The notes under the pieces are model-generated. The model saw nothing but the letters and a program-made list of their open reading frames with translations. It did no database searches and was not told the DNA's origin. From NCBI GenBank assembly GCA_900618795.1, contig UYJD01000015.1:317034-381033 (forward strand): a DNA stretch of 64,000 nucleotides, written 5' to 3'. Each line of letters starts with the position of its first letter. Positions within the stretch are counted from its first letter, which is position 1. The translations under genes and the position numbers were made by a program. The stretch comes from Cyanodermella asteris. Its lineage: Eukaryota > Ascomycota > Lecanoromycetes > Ostropales > Stictidaceae. Positions 45,795 through 55,502 of this stretch are shown here, piece by piece.

Positions 45795-45955
45795 CTACTC
45801 AGGTGCACCACCAAAGTAGTAAGTGACCAATCAGCTAAGGGGTCAAGCACCTACCATAGTAATTTGGCTGCAGATGTACTACTGATCAGTATCGGGCTGC
45901 TTCCATGCGCATTACCTGATTGGTCACTTACTACTTTGGTGGTGCACCTGAGTAG
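45795..45955. mobile_element. MITE-like element with 40-bp perfect terminal inverted repeats
   Basis: 45795-45834 and 45916-45955 are exact reverse complements over all 40 bp, separated by an 81-bp non-coding centre; total 161 bp. The arms begin CTACTCAGGTGCACC. TA dinucleotides at the second and third base of each end would fit a TA target-site duplication flanking a 157-bp element of Tc1/mariner-pogo type, with termini CTCAGGTGCACC. There is no coding capacity, so it must be non-autonomous. Perfect identity of the arms suggests recent insertion. It lies about 530 bp upstream of the peroxidase start codon. The family name is inference. Confidence 0.85.
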
Positions 45956-47618
45956 ACACCTTACCTTGCTTGACAGTTGGTTTGAGTCGGTGGTGATTAG
46001 TCGAGTGGTCACTGCCGCACTTAACCAATAAAGAATTTGTCAAAATAGCTGACAGCTCTGCGCAGACAGCATGGGGTACTGTGTAAACAGCGAAGTAGTG
46101 CACTCGAGGTCAGAATAGCTCGGTGGCTGTGCCAAGTCGGCTGCCCGATGGCATGCCAAGTGAGTCTGCCGCGAAGCTGAGTGACTGATCGTAAATCAGA
46201 GGGGCTAATCGCCCGGAGCTCATTTAAGGTTTGCGTCTCAGTGTTTCCTGAAATCGACATATAACCACGACTCGACGCTGCCCGAGCGTTTGATGTGCCA
46301 GTGCCGCAGATCCTGACGTGCGAAAAGTCGAGGTTCAAGTCTTTGTGTCAATCAGAGTTTTTCGGCATCTCGGTGAAGAACAGCTCGGCGAGAGGCCATG
46401 CAAGCCCTCAAGCCATCGTGTCGAACGATCGACGAATCATTTGGCCGGTCGCAGAACCAGTGCTCCAAGGTGCTGAGGCCCTTGAAGATGAGGCGTCAAC
46501 GGAACTCCAGATCGTTCCCCGGATGCAACGGGGCAGACTCTTGCACCTCTACTTTTCTGGAAGCCGACGTAGGCTCGCATCAACTTCCGAAGACTTTTGA
46601 GCGGCACACGCTTATGTTCATCGTGATGCATTGCCGAAGTTTGGCCAAGCGATTGGATGCCGCCCGCACACGAGGCCCGGCATCAGCGATAGACTTCTAC
46701 TAGTTAGCCGGATGTTGCATACTAGAATCGTAGTGCAGGCAGCTGCAGACGAGACCTCGTGGCGTCGCTTGTCATCGCCTTGGTGGACAAAATTGACATC
46801 GGGAGGAGTTGCACCGCGGGGGTTGCTGATTTTGCTGGTGTGTCTAAGCGCGCATAACAGGTCAGCAAGTACCCCGGATTTCCCCACACGAACCAAAGCT
46901 CTCAAAGTTTGATAGGGCGGAAGCACGGATGAGACTGCGACCATTTCCATTTCGGTCTTGCCGCTTGCCCGGAAGGGTAATCCCTCAAACTCACCTTCCA
47001 GCGTCGATCGCTGCCTTCGTTTTTTGAGATTCTTCCTTTCGTGAGCGTCTCGGCATCGCGGCCAAAAGCGCGGATAGAGACAGCCTCATCGTCTATGTGC
47101 GAGTGATCTCGCCTGCGATGCACCACTTCGTTTTTGGTGGGCCCGAACAAGACTTTGCTCGTTCCCGCCGGTTGATGGTCATCCCGCGGTACAAAGAAGA
47201 GGTTGTCGCAAGATGGACTGCCGATCGTGTTCGACCTAACTGTGTGGCAAGTATTCGCGAAAAGCAGAACTAGTCCGCGTGCTCGTGACTCATGATGGAT
47301 GAGCCTGTTCGCATAAATGCGTGACCATGAGGAGAAGTCGTAAAATCGAGGTGCAATGCTCGGATTAGACGTGGCAAGTACTTGCGAATATCACGTGATA
47401 TATCCGCTTACAGCTACTCCGAATAAGCATCGACCGATTGGCTACCGGTCGAAACGTCCTCAAGCTGCATCTAGAAAATTATTTGAAAGACATCTACAAC
47501 GAGCCGGAAAAAAAAGGTGAGCCCGGTTGTACAGACCAATCAACTGTTTCGTAGACTCGACTTGCCGCATGGATATTCAGTAGTATCAAGTTGCGATATT
47601 TTAGAGGTTCCGCTTCCA

Positions 47619-47643
47619 NNNNNNNNNNNNNNNNNNNNNNNNN
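47619..47643. other. Assembly gap (25 N)
   Basis: A run of 25 undetermined bases about 190 bp upstream of the FSH1-like start; true gap length unknown. Part of that gene's promoter may be missing. Confidence 1.
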
Positions 47644-47836
47644 GACGTCTGATCGGTCTTTCCTTTGTCCGTGACAGAAAGCCCCTCGCTTCGGAAATCT
47701 CCCCCTTTCTACTCATCCTCGGAAGCTCATCCCACTCCTCCAATTCGTCGATCCTCCCGGAGGATACTACTTACTCGAGCGCTCTCGTACAATCGATCGA
47801 GTGGCAAAACTCGAATCACAGCTGGTGGATCCAACA

Positions 47837-48861
47837 ATGGCGCAAACCACGACTCTACTGAAAATTCTGATGCTCCATGGTAAGCTTTGCAGGCCTGACA
47901 ATTCTGTCTTAGTGCATTACCACCTTGGAAGTTCAGCCCGTATTATCATTTGTGTTTTGTTGCTCTCGATTGTTCTCGGCCTGTATTCTATTCTTGGCTT
48001 CATCTCATCTCAGCCCACCTCATGCTTTGATCTGACCTTTGACCAGGCTTCACGAATACTGGCGCCATTTTTCGGGCGAAGACACGCGCTCTAGAGAAGT
48101 CCATCTGCAAGGCGTTTCCCTCGTCACAGCTTGTCTACATCGATGGCCCTCACCGTTTGCGGCCGTCCGAGATTCCCACCTATCCTGGTCAAGAGAAGCC
48201 AGATCCACGATTGCAGGAGCCAGACCATGCGGAAGTTGATAGTTTTGCTTGGTGGAAGCGAAAAGATCCCGCACCCAACACCAACGACCTTGTAATTTAC
48301 GCTGGCATCGACGAAGGCTTGAAACGTATCGCCGACACGATACGAACTCAAGGTCCGTTCGATGGCGTGATTGGATTCAGCCAAGGGGCATGCGCAACTG
48401 GAATCGTTACTTCTCTACTCGAGCCAGGACGGCAAGAAGCCATGGACAAAGCTACAGCTGCAGACCCCCGAAAGATGGGATTTCCCGAGACCTTCCTTGG
48501 TGAAGGGTCCAAAGGATCTGTGCAGCCACCTCTGAAATTTGCTGTCATATATTCCGGTTTTTGTGCTGACAGCGAGGTCTATGCCGCCTTCTATGATCCA
48601 AAGCTACAGACGCCGACGTTGAACGTTATCGGAAGCCTAGATACTATTGTGGACGAGGAGAGAAGTCGGACGCTGGCAGCAAGTGCTGTGAGCGGAAGCG
48701 TGCTAGTTCACCCTGGCGGACACTTCTGCCCGAGCACGAGAGACCACCTAGATGCCGTGACGGCGTTCATTGTCGGGACCGTAAAAGGCAAGCAAGACGA
48801 CAAGGGTCCGAGCAAAGGGCTAGGTGACGAGAAGGTTGAGGACATGGACATGCCGTTCTGA
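47837..48861 (+). CDS. FSH1-family serine hydrolase
   Basis: Exons 47837-47879 and 48047-48861; the 167-nt phase-1 intron (GTAAGC donor, CTGAC branch, ACCAG acceptor) joins KILMLH-G-FTNTGAIFRAKTRALEK. The product is 285 aa, normal for the FSH (family of serine hydrolases) alpha/beta-hydrolase fold. The catalytic triad is visible: nucleophile in GFSQGA, Asp in GSLDTIV, His in HPGGHFCP. Other family marks are the oxyanion-region MLHG start, LVYIDGPHRL and FAVIYSGF. Fungal members include yeast Fsh1-3 and esterases of secondary metabolism (LovG type); no polyketide synthase lies in this window, so a general cytosolic esterase is more likely. The acidic C-terminal extension is ordinary. Confidence 0.93.
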
Positions 48862-49449
48862 CAAGCTTTCTCCATCTACGTTGATAGACATAGACTTGCA
48901 TTAACTGAGAAGCGACGCTGCTCTTCCAGGCCGACCTTTGGCAACTAAAGGTAGATATTTCCTGGCTCACACACCTGATGACGTTTCCTGTCCCCATCTC
49001 GCTTATTCCCGGAGCTGTAGTGATATCTCGCGAGCGCGTGCATGGCGCGAAATCGTGATCACGGTGTTGTCGCTTCGCATGTCGCAAAGGAGGGTGTGCT
49101 GGAACTTGCCCGTTCCATAACGTGCTCGGCTGCAGCCAGTCGCCACAATCGTCATGTCTGACACTCTGAGAGCGGATCTTTATTCCCGCCTGCCACCGTG
49201 TGGAGTTGAAAAGGTTGGCTCTGAACACGCTTGAGGTAAGTGTGGCCTGAGGGCATGAACCGCCGTCGCACAACTTGTCGAAGGCCAAGCGTTTGGCATG
49301 CAACCAACACGTTCGCGCACGCTCAAGGACTGTCACAACTCTGCGCAGGAAGGTGCTGTAGGTGGAGGTTATGCACTCGGCCAATGAGTAAAGAAAAAAG
49401 TCTCTGCTGGACAAAGTCTTTTCCAAGTACTTACCTGAGTAATTGAATG

Positions 49450-49475
49450 AGTGCTTAGCTACCTAGCTAAGCACT
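49450..49475. repeat. Perfect 11-bp inverted repeat with 4-nt loop
   Basis: 49450-49460 (AGTGCTTAGCT) and 49465-49475 are exact reverse complements around ACCT. They immediately precede, and overlap by three bases, the 12-bp tandem array. Confidence 0.8.
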
Positions 49476-49592
49476 TGGCTGGATACTTGGCTGGATAATC
49501 GCCTGAGTACTTCTTTAGGTGCTTGCCTTGGTACTTGTCTGGATTCTCGCCTGGGAATTCGCCTGAGTACTTGCCCGGATACTTGCCTAGGT
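49473..49592. repeat. 12-bp minisatellite, 10 units
   Basis: Ten units in strict 12-bp register, consensus about ACTTGCCTGGAT; variants include ACTTGGCTGGAT (twice), AATCGCCTGAGT, ACTTGTCTGGAT, ATTCGCCTGAGT and ACTTGCCCGGAT. Weaker copies may extend a little on both sides. Confidence 0.85.
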
Positions 49593-51555
49593 TCTCGGTG
49601 AATGTTCAGCTAGCTAGTAAGCTATTCGGGTACTTGGTGGCACATTTGAAACGGACAGCTGCGACGAGCTTCACCCCGCCCTGTCGAGTGAGCTGACAGA
49701 TCAGTGTCGTGCAAGGATCCTGCGGCCATCCTGGGCAGGCTCGACTACTTTGTGGACCCCTACCACACAAAGGGGTACTTAAATCCATGTCTTTGTCTTA
49801 GCGCATGGCCGCCAGATTTGTGATGTGGTCTGCAAACAGGTTCCTGGCAGTCTGGCATCCGAGCATCCATGCAGCATTTGGAGCGCCTGTACCGGAAGGA
49901 GTATACCATCGCATAGCTCGCAAAAAGCAGATAGACTGGAGTCATCGCGCGTACTTGTCAGATAATTCGACTGAACAAGTCTTGGGATATCGCCCAACAT
50001 GCTTCTCGAATTACGTATATAAGTGGCCGTGCATGTGGCCAATTTGCTGGCGACTTCTCTACTCACACAGAATGTTATAGGAGTTCTAGTCAAGGTAGGT
50101 CTCAAAGAGCATGCGCGCCAACGTCTGTCGGCTTGGTGTACAATTAAATTCTCTTTCCAAACTCACGACGTGCATTTCTTAATTGCAAGCAACGGAGAGG
50201 CATCGGTCTTCGAAGTGGTAGAGGTCGATACTGCCGACAGTGGCGGCGTCCCCACCTGCAGTGTTGCAAGATTGCGGTAAGAATGAATCGTGCACAAGTA
50301 CATGCGGTCAATGCTCGTCAAGGAACGAATGGTATCAATGAGCTCCTGGGGTAACACAGTCCAGACTCGTGGCACGTGCCATTCCGTTACCTCGTTGTGC
50401 TCAGCCGGACAGATTGTCAAGCTGGGCAGCAGCAAGGTTTGATGCAGAGAGCCGTCGGCTCGTGGCGACAAGGTTCAGTCAACGCTTGTCTGCCTGCAGA
50501 GCTGAGAAAGTCGGAAAGTCAGCCTTGCACATGGTTGGGAGTGGCGGGATGTGAGCCGTTGGGAAGGCGGTGCACAGCCCAGACTCACAGCTGTGACACG
50601 CCTGCTGGGAGCCACTGAGAAGCCACTGAGAAGCCACCATGAATGCGCACTCGAGCTGGGGTACTGAATCTGACTCAGCAATATGGGGCACCAACGTGCG
50701 TCGATGAAGGCAATCAACCGGGCGTTTGAGCCTGTTCGTGAACCTTGGGCCGGGCAAGGCACTGGCTTTCGAAGAGTCATAGACAGCATCAGCCTTGCGA
50801 GGATAGGCGAGTTTTACCTCATTCAGCCCTCTCCATGCATGGATCGCCCATTCCGATGGCGCATCAATAGGCAGCAGGTGAGCATTGGAGCGGGAATCTG
50901 TGGAGGGCTGACTGGTTGCCACCAGAGACAGCTTACATACTCAGTTGCATGAATGAAGACCAACCCCACCGCTCGACAAGGCCGGCTGGAAAGAGAACAG
51001 TCATTATTGAGCGTGCACTCACGAGCCGCAGCGGACAAAAGCTGGTACGTGCTGACGGCATTGAGCAGGCAGGGTCGGGAAGCTTCGAGATGTTTTATAT
51101 CAAGCTGCTCCTCCCCCGTTTGCCTGAATGCCAGCCTTGTCTCAATACTCAACATTTGCCATCTTTGCGGCAAGTCTCTGTTCTACGCACTCGGTAGACG
51201 GAGTCACTCTTTTGACAGCTGCTCTATCCAGCCACGGCAGCCGCCAGCGTTTACCTGTCACCCAGCAGGACGAATAATATTTGGTGCTAAGCTCGCAGCT
51301 TGCTAGCTTCCTCGTTCGTCCGCCCGCCTGTTCCACTCACCGTTCAGCTTCACGCCCAAGGCCAGCGTATCCTGGCCTTTTGGGCACCGAAGACGCTGCC
51401 AAAAAGCTAACCTCAATCTCGCTCCTCAACTCGTGCGCCCAGCCGACGCGCTCGTCATCCTTCAGGCCGACTTGCTGCTCACCGCCAGTGTTCCCGTCTC
51501 ACCCTACCAACAACCTTCTTCCTGCCGTGCCGTCTTCTCTCTTTCTTTTCCTCCC

Positions 51556-54500
51556 ATGCCCTCCGGTCTTGCTTCCAAAGCGGGTTCAACGTCTTCCGTC
51601 AGCCCCGTCGACCACGAGATTCAGTTCACCCCTGCCTCTACGCCAAATCCGGAAGCTTCGTCTCCGCGCGAGTTCACCATGGCTGCCGACGGCTCTGTTG
51701 AGCACTCGGCCGAGCCAACCAACAGCCTCCCCGAGGGGCAGACTGAGGTCAACGACACAGAAAAGGTGGAGGTATCACAGCAGGTCAAAGCCGCGACGCG
51801 CAAGTCACAACCCAAGTGCAAGCACGGATCCAAGCACAAGAAGGACAAGAAAGAGAACAAGTCGCGCAAGCGTGACAAGGACGATTCAGACACGGACTCG
51901 TCGGACGATTCCAGCTCCGCTGACGACAGCGCGGAGTCAGGCTCCGACGATGCTGATTCCAGCAACTCGTCCGACGCCGACTCTTCTTCAGAAGAGGAGT
52001 CGCGGAAAAAGAAGTCGAAACGAAGCAAGAAATCGCGGAAGAGTGGCAAGAAGAGCAGGAAGTCGCGGAAACGTGACGATAGCTCCGAGGATGAATCCAG
52101 CAGTGACGACGAGTCCGAAGATGATCGCCGAAGCAAGAAGTCCAAGAAGCGCAGCAAGAAGCGTAGACGTGACCGCGAAGAAGCTTCCGAGGCCGAGCAG
52201 CAGGAGAATGAGGATGAAGCTGTTGAAAAGGTCAAAGAGTGCTTGAAGTCTCTGGGTGTGAAATCCAAGAACATCACAATCGACATAGGCCGTGATGACC
52301 AGGAGGCTGAGGAGAGCCCCGACGAGGGTCGCAAGTCAAAGAAGCGACGATCACGCAAAGACAAGAAAAAAAGGGACCCGATGAAGCCCGCATTCTTCCG
52401 CGGCGATGAGCTTTGGGACAAGGAAAATTACCAGCATGAGTTGAAGCCCACGAAAACTAGAACTAAGCGTGATAAGTCTTCCGATTTTGTCTTCACAGTC
52501 AAGCGACATTTTGACTGGGATGGAAAATACGAGTACACCGATGTCTGGATCCACGCTCGCCCTCTCAAGGAGGCTCTGGCCAAGATCATGGAGGACTGCA
52601 AGTCTGTCTCCCTGGCCGAAGATGAGCCGGTATTGGAGCCGGATACACTTTTTCTCTATCTCGAAGACATGCGCCAATATCGCAAAGACCTGAAACATCT
52701 TGTCGCCTCCCAGAAGCTCAAGAAGAAAACCCGCAAGGCTTTGGAAGTCAAGATGGCGCAGCTCAAGTGCATCATCAAGTATCTCGACAAGGACTATGCC
52801 ACGACCAAGGCGACCCTGTATCCGCTTCTAGAGCAGGGAACCATCACATTTGATTTACTTTGGTGTCTTTTCCGCAGCGAGACGCTTGTCTACACTCCGA
52901 CCTACGGCAACGAGGACGAGCCTCGTGCATTCAAGGTTGACTACTGTAATAAGGAGTCATCATTCTCCAGAGGTGTATGGTATGATGTTATCGGCAAGTA
53001 TTTCGATTACGACGGCAAAGACTTTGGTCTTGGAAACTTTCAAGCCGACATCGACTCGTTCCGAGGTGTGCGAAAGATCTCTTCCCTTCCCGCCTACCCT
53101 ATTCAGTACCACCCGAAGGCCAGCCAACTCAAGGCGGACCTGATCGAGCGTGGCAAGAAGTTTGTGACCTTGGCCGGAATGCACTACAAGTTCCTCAAGG
53201 GCATGGCCTTTATGAAGCGCCGCAACCAAATCATCAAGATCAACGTGAACGGCCGCATAATGTGCGATCCAGCCACGTTCCGCCGGATCAATCCCAACTA
53301 CATGATCTCAAACGTCAAGCGTGAAGACCCGGCCCTGTTGTCTGATTGCGAAAGCGATTGCGAGAGCGACGGTGGGGATGACAAGCCTGACGCATGCAAT
53401 TGTCCCGACTGTCTTGCCAACGACCCCAACGCATTCGCCCAACGACGCGAGGACGAAAATGAGCCAAAGAAACGCTGGAAGGTCATCCGAAACCCTAAGA
53501 CAAAGAGTTTCGAGTATGTCCAAGTCGTGGTCGACGACAACGGCTTCGAGATCCGCAACCCCGGTAATCCCACAACCAACAACTCCGAACTCGAATCGTT
53601 GAGGGCTGACAAGAAAGATGGCGAAGATGGTGAACTGCCAGGAAGCCAGAAGACTTTCACTGACGAGGAGCTCATCATGGCTTCTCCCGTCATTCTTGGG
53701 TTTGCTTTCAGCGAGAAGATGTGGGTAGAGATGTCCGTGTCAGGAATTCAGGAGATCACATGGAACGAGGGCGCTTTCGACTCGCTTGTTCTCCCTGCCG
53801 CCCAGAAAGACATCATCAAGGCGCTGGTCACAGCTCATTCGAAGGAGGCCAAAGCCGAAAACCGCGCCGAAGCAAAGGGCGAAGCTGAAGGCAAGGTTGC
53901 TGGACCCCAGCAGAACATTGACGATGTCATTCAAGGCAAGGGCAAGGGCTTGGTATCTGTCCTGCACGGTACCCCCGGCACTGGCAAGACGCTCACTGCT
54001 GAGGGAATTGCCGAGCTTCTCAAGTGCCCACTGTATTGTGTGTCAGCCGGAGAGCTTGGCACGAATCCCCGCGACCTCGAGGCCGAGCTCACCAAGATCC
54101 TTGATGTTGCTCATGCATGGGGCGCTGTCCTGCTCCTCGATGAGGCTGACGTTTTCCTTGAGGCGCGCACGGCACAGGACATCCACCGCAACGCCCTCGT
54201 GTCCATCTTCCTTCGTCTGCTCGAGTACTTCCAGGGTATCCTCTTCCTAACCACCAACCGCGTCTCCTCCTTTGATGAAGCCTTCCAATCGCGTATCCAC
54301 ATTGCCCTTCGTTACCAGGAGCTCGATTTCCGCGCCCGACGCAAGGTTTGGGAGATGTTCCTGGATCGTGTCAAGGGCTTGCCCGGTTCCAAGGTCGACG
54401 CATTCGGTAAGGACGATCTCGACAGGCTGGCTAGGAAGGACCACCTCAACGGAAGACAGATCAAGAATGCGGTCAGAAGCGCTCAGGCTCTGGCGCTCAA

Positions 54501-54618
54501 TGCGCAGGTTCCGTTGGGTATGAAGCACATTGAGAATGTGCTCGAGGTTGCTGAGAGCTTTGATCGGGATTTGAAGGGTGGTAGTGGATACGCTGATGCT
54601 ATGCGTTCTTATACTTAG
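51556..54618 (+). CDS. Large fungal AAA ATPase with charged low-complexity N-terminus
   Basis: Intronless, 1020 aa from ATG 51556; an internal ATG at 51679 has a better context (CACCATGG) and could be the true start. Residues about 80-275 are a Lys/Arg/Ser/Asp/Glu-rich tract (repeated KKSK, SRKS, SSDDES) resembling nuclear disordered regions. The middle (about 280-590) is the DUF7025-like fungal domain, including VWYDVIGKYFDYDGKDFG and GMHYKFLKGMAF. A Cys cluster (about 596-618, ending ACNCPDC) may bind metal. The AAA core has Walker A GTPGTGKT (about 805), Walker B VLLLDEADVF (about 857), sensor LTTNR and an Arg in FQSRIH. Such proteins occur in many copies in filamentous fungi; the client is unknown. 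Remodelling of protein or nucleoprotein complexes is inferred from the fold only. Confidence 0.93.
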   Translation: MPSGLASKAGSTSSVSPVDHEIQFTPASTPNPEASSPREFTMAADGSVEHSAEPTNSLPEGQTEVNDTEKVEVSQQVKAATRKSQPKCKHGSKHKKDKKENKSRKRDKDDSDTDSSDDSSSADDSAESGSDDADSSNSSDADSSSEEESRKKKSKRSKKSRKSGKKSRKSRKRDDSSEDESSSDDESEDDRRSKKSKKRSKKRRRDREEASEAEQQENEDEAVEKVKECLKSLGVKSKNITIDIGRDDQEAEESPDEGRKSKKRRSRKDKKKRDPMKPAFFRGDELWDKENYQHELKPTKTRTKRDKSSDFVFTVKRHFDWDGKYEYTDVWIHARPLKEALAKIMEDCKSVSLAEDEPVLEPDTLFLYLEDMRQYRKDLKHLVASQKLKKKTRKALEVKMAQLKCIIKYLDKDYATTKATLYPLLEQGTITFDLLWCLFRSETLVYTPTYGNEDEPRAFKVDYCNKESSFSRGVWYDVIGKYFDYDGKDFGLGNFQADIDSFRGVRKISSLPAYPIQYHPKASQLKADLIERGKKFVTLAGMHYKFLKGMAFMKRRNQIIKINVNGRIMCDPATFRRINPNYMISNVKREDPALLSDCESDCESDGGDDKPDACNCPDCLANDPNAFAQRREDENEPKKRWKVIRNPKTKSFEYVQVVVDDNGFEIRNPGNPTTNNSELESLRADKKDGEDGELPGSQKTFTDEELIMASPVILGFAFSEKMWVEMSVSGIQEITWNEGAFDSLVLPAAQKDIIKALVTAHSKEAKAENRAEAKGEAEGKVAGPQQNIDDVIQGKGKGLVSVLHGTPGTGKTLTAEGIAELLKCPLYCVSAGELGTNPRDLEAELTKILDVAHAWGAVLLLDEADVFLEARTAQDIHRNALVSIFLRLLEYFQGILFLTTNRVSSFDEAFQSRIHIALRYQELDFRARRKVWEMFLDRVKGLPGSKVDAFGKDDLDRLARKDHLNGRQIKNAVRSAQALALNAQVPLGMKHIENVLEVAESFDRDLKGGSGYADAMRSYT

Positions 54619-55502
54619 ATTGATACCAACTTTGGCGAGCAAGATGTGGAGTCTGAATTCATGCATGCTATGGCGGAGTTCTGGGATTTGTTGTGGGCAG
54701 GTCAGATGGTCATCCAAGCTGCTCAAAGCACGAAGCACCAACGAATAATGCTTATGGCTCAACGATCATAAACATCTCTTCTCTCGACCTGACATCCCAT
54801 CTTGATTCGTACCCACCTGCGTGATAAGCCTTCATTGTGCAGTTAGATTTAAGGTTGATTTGTACACCGGAACTAACGTAGAGATCGCCATGTCATAGTT
54901 CTCGCCAAGAATAGCCAAAAGCTAACCCACATCTTTAGCTCCCTGTACTGGATTGCTGTGCTAGACCACATCAAGTCCAGGAGATCCCGACTGGAAGAAG
55001 CAAAACCTGATTTGGCGGCTGCAGATAGAAGTCTTTGGCCCCACTGCGCATCGATCGGCGGGCAGCTCGTGCGCATGAGGTCATTCTCCATCCATCTTCT
55101 CCGGCCGCACCTTCCCTTCAACTCTCCGGAGCAGGACAGGGCTGAACAAGCTCGACAACAATCGATCTCCTTGTCCGCTGGTCCTGCCCTCCTATCAAGA
55201 ACGTGTCGCGTGCTCATTCCGCTTCCATTGAAACTCTTCCTATACCACCCCTGATTGTGCACGCTTGAGCCTGCCATCTTCGATCTTGACTCCGCACTGC
55301 TGCCGCAGGTCTTGGCTCGAGGGGCGGGTCCATCCTTACAAACCACTCACCTCCCAGTCAGCAATCACGCAGTCAGCAATCACGCATCGTACCACCTTGG
55401 CCCGCCCAAGATTGCCTCAATTCTTACATAGACTCTCCTTCCTATATGCTCTCCGAGTTTTTGAACTTTACTTTCCACCGCTAGCAGCTTCCGCCCTTCA
55501 CC
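54619..55502. other. Intergenic, no gene seen
   Basis: 880 bp between two plus-strand genes. A direct duplication of TCAGCAATCACGCA-like sequence occurs near 55358-55384. It should contain the PLD promoter. Confidence 0.5.

Larger units (their letters stand above)
45263..47836. other. Divergent interval with MITE and assembly gap
   Basis: 2.6 kb between the divergent peroxidase and FSH1-like genes. It contains a MITE (45795-45955) and a 25-N gap (47619-47643). No gene recognised. Confidence 0.5.
48862..51555. other. Intergenic, minisatellite-bearing
   Basis: 2.7 kb between the FSH1-like and AAA ATPase genes. It holds a hairpin and a 12-bp minisatellite (49450-49592). A short minus-strand frame (50163-50471) has an F-box-like string but no support. 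The last 300 bp are pyrimidine-rich and are probably the leader of the ATPase gene. Confidence 0.45.

Noticed and set aside
49473-49592. Possible CRISPR array
   Set aside because: Units are contiguous 12-mers without spacers, in eukaryotic DNA.
50163-50471. Minus-strand 102-codon frame with an F-box-like string (TVLPQELIDTIRSL)
   Set aside because: The match is one short helix only; the rest has no family support and no extension by splicing was found.
51281-52246. 321-codon Ser/Arg/Pro-rich plus-strand frame
   Set aside because: It overlaps the N-terminal low-complexity coding region of the AAA ATPase in another frame and has no homology signal.
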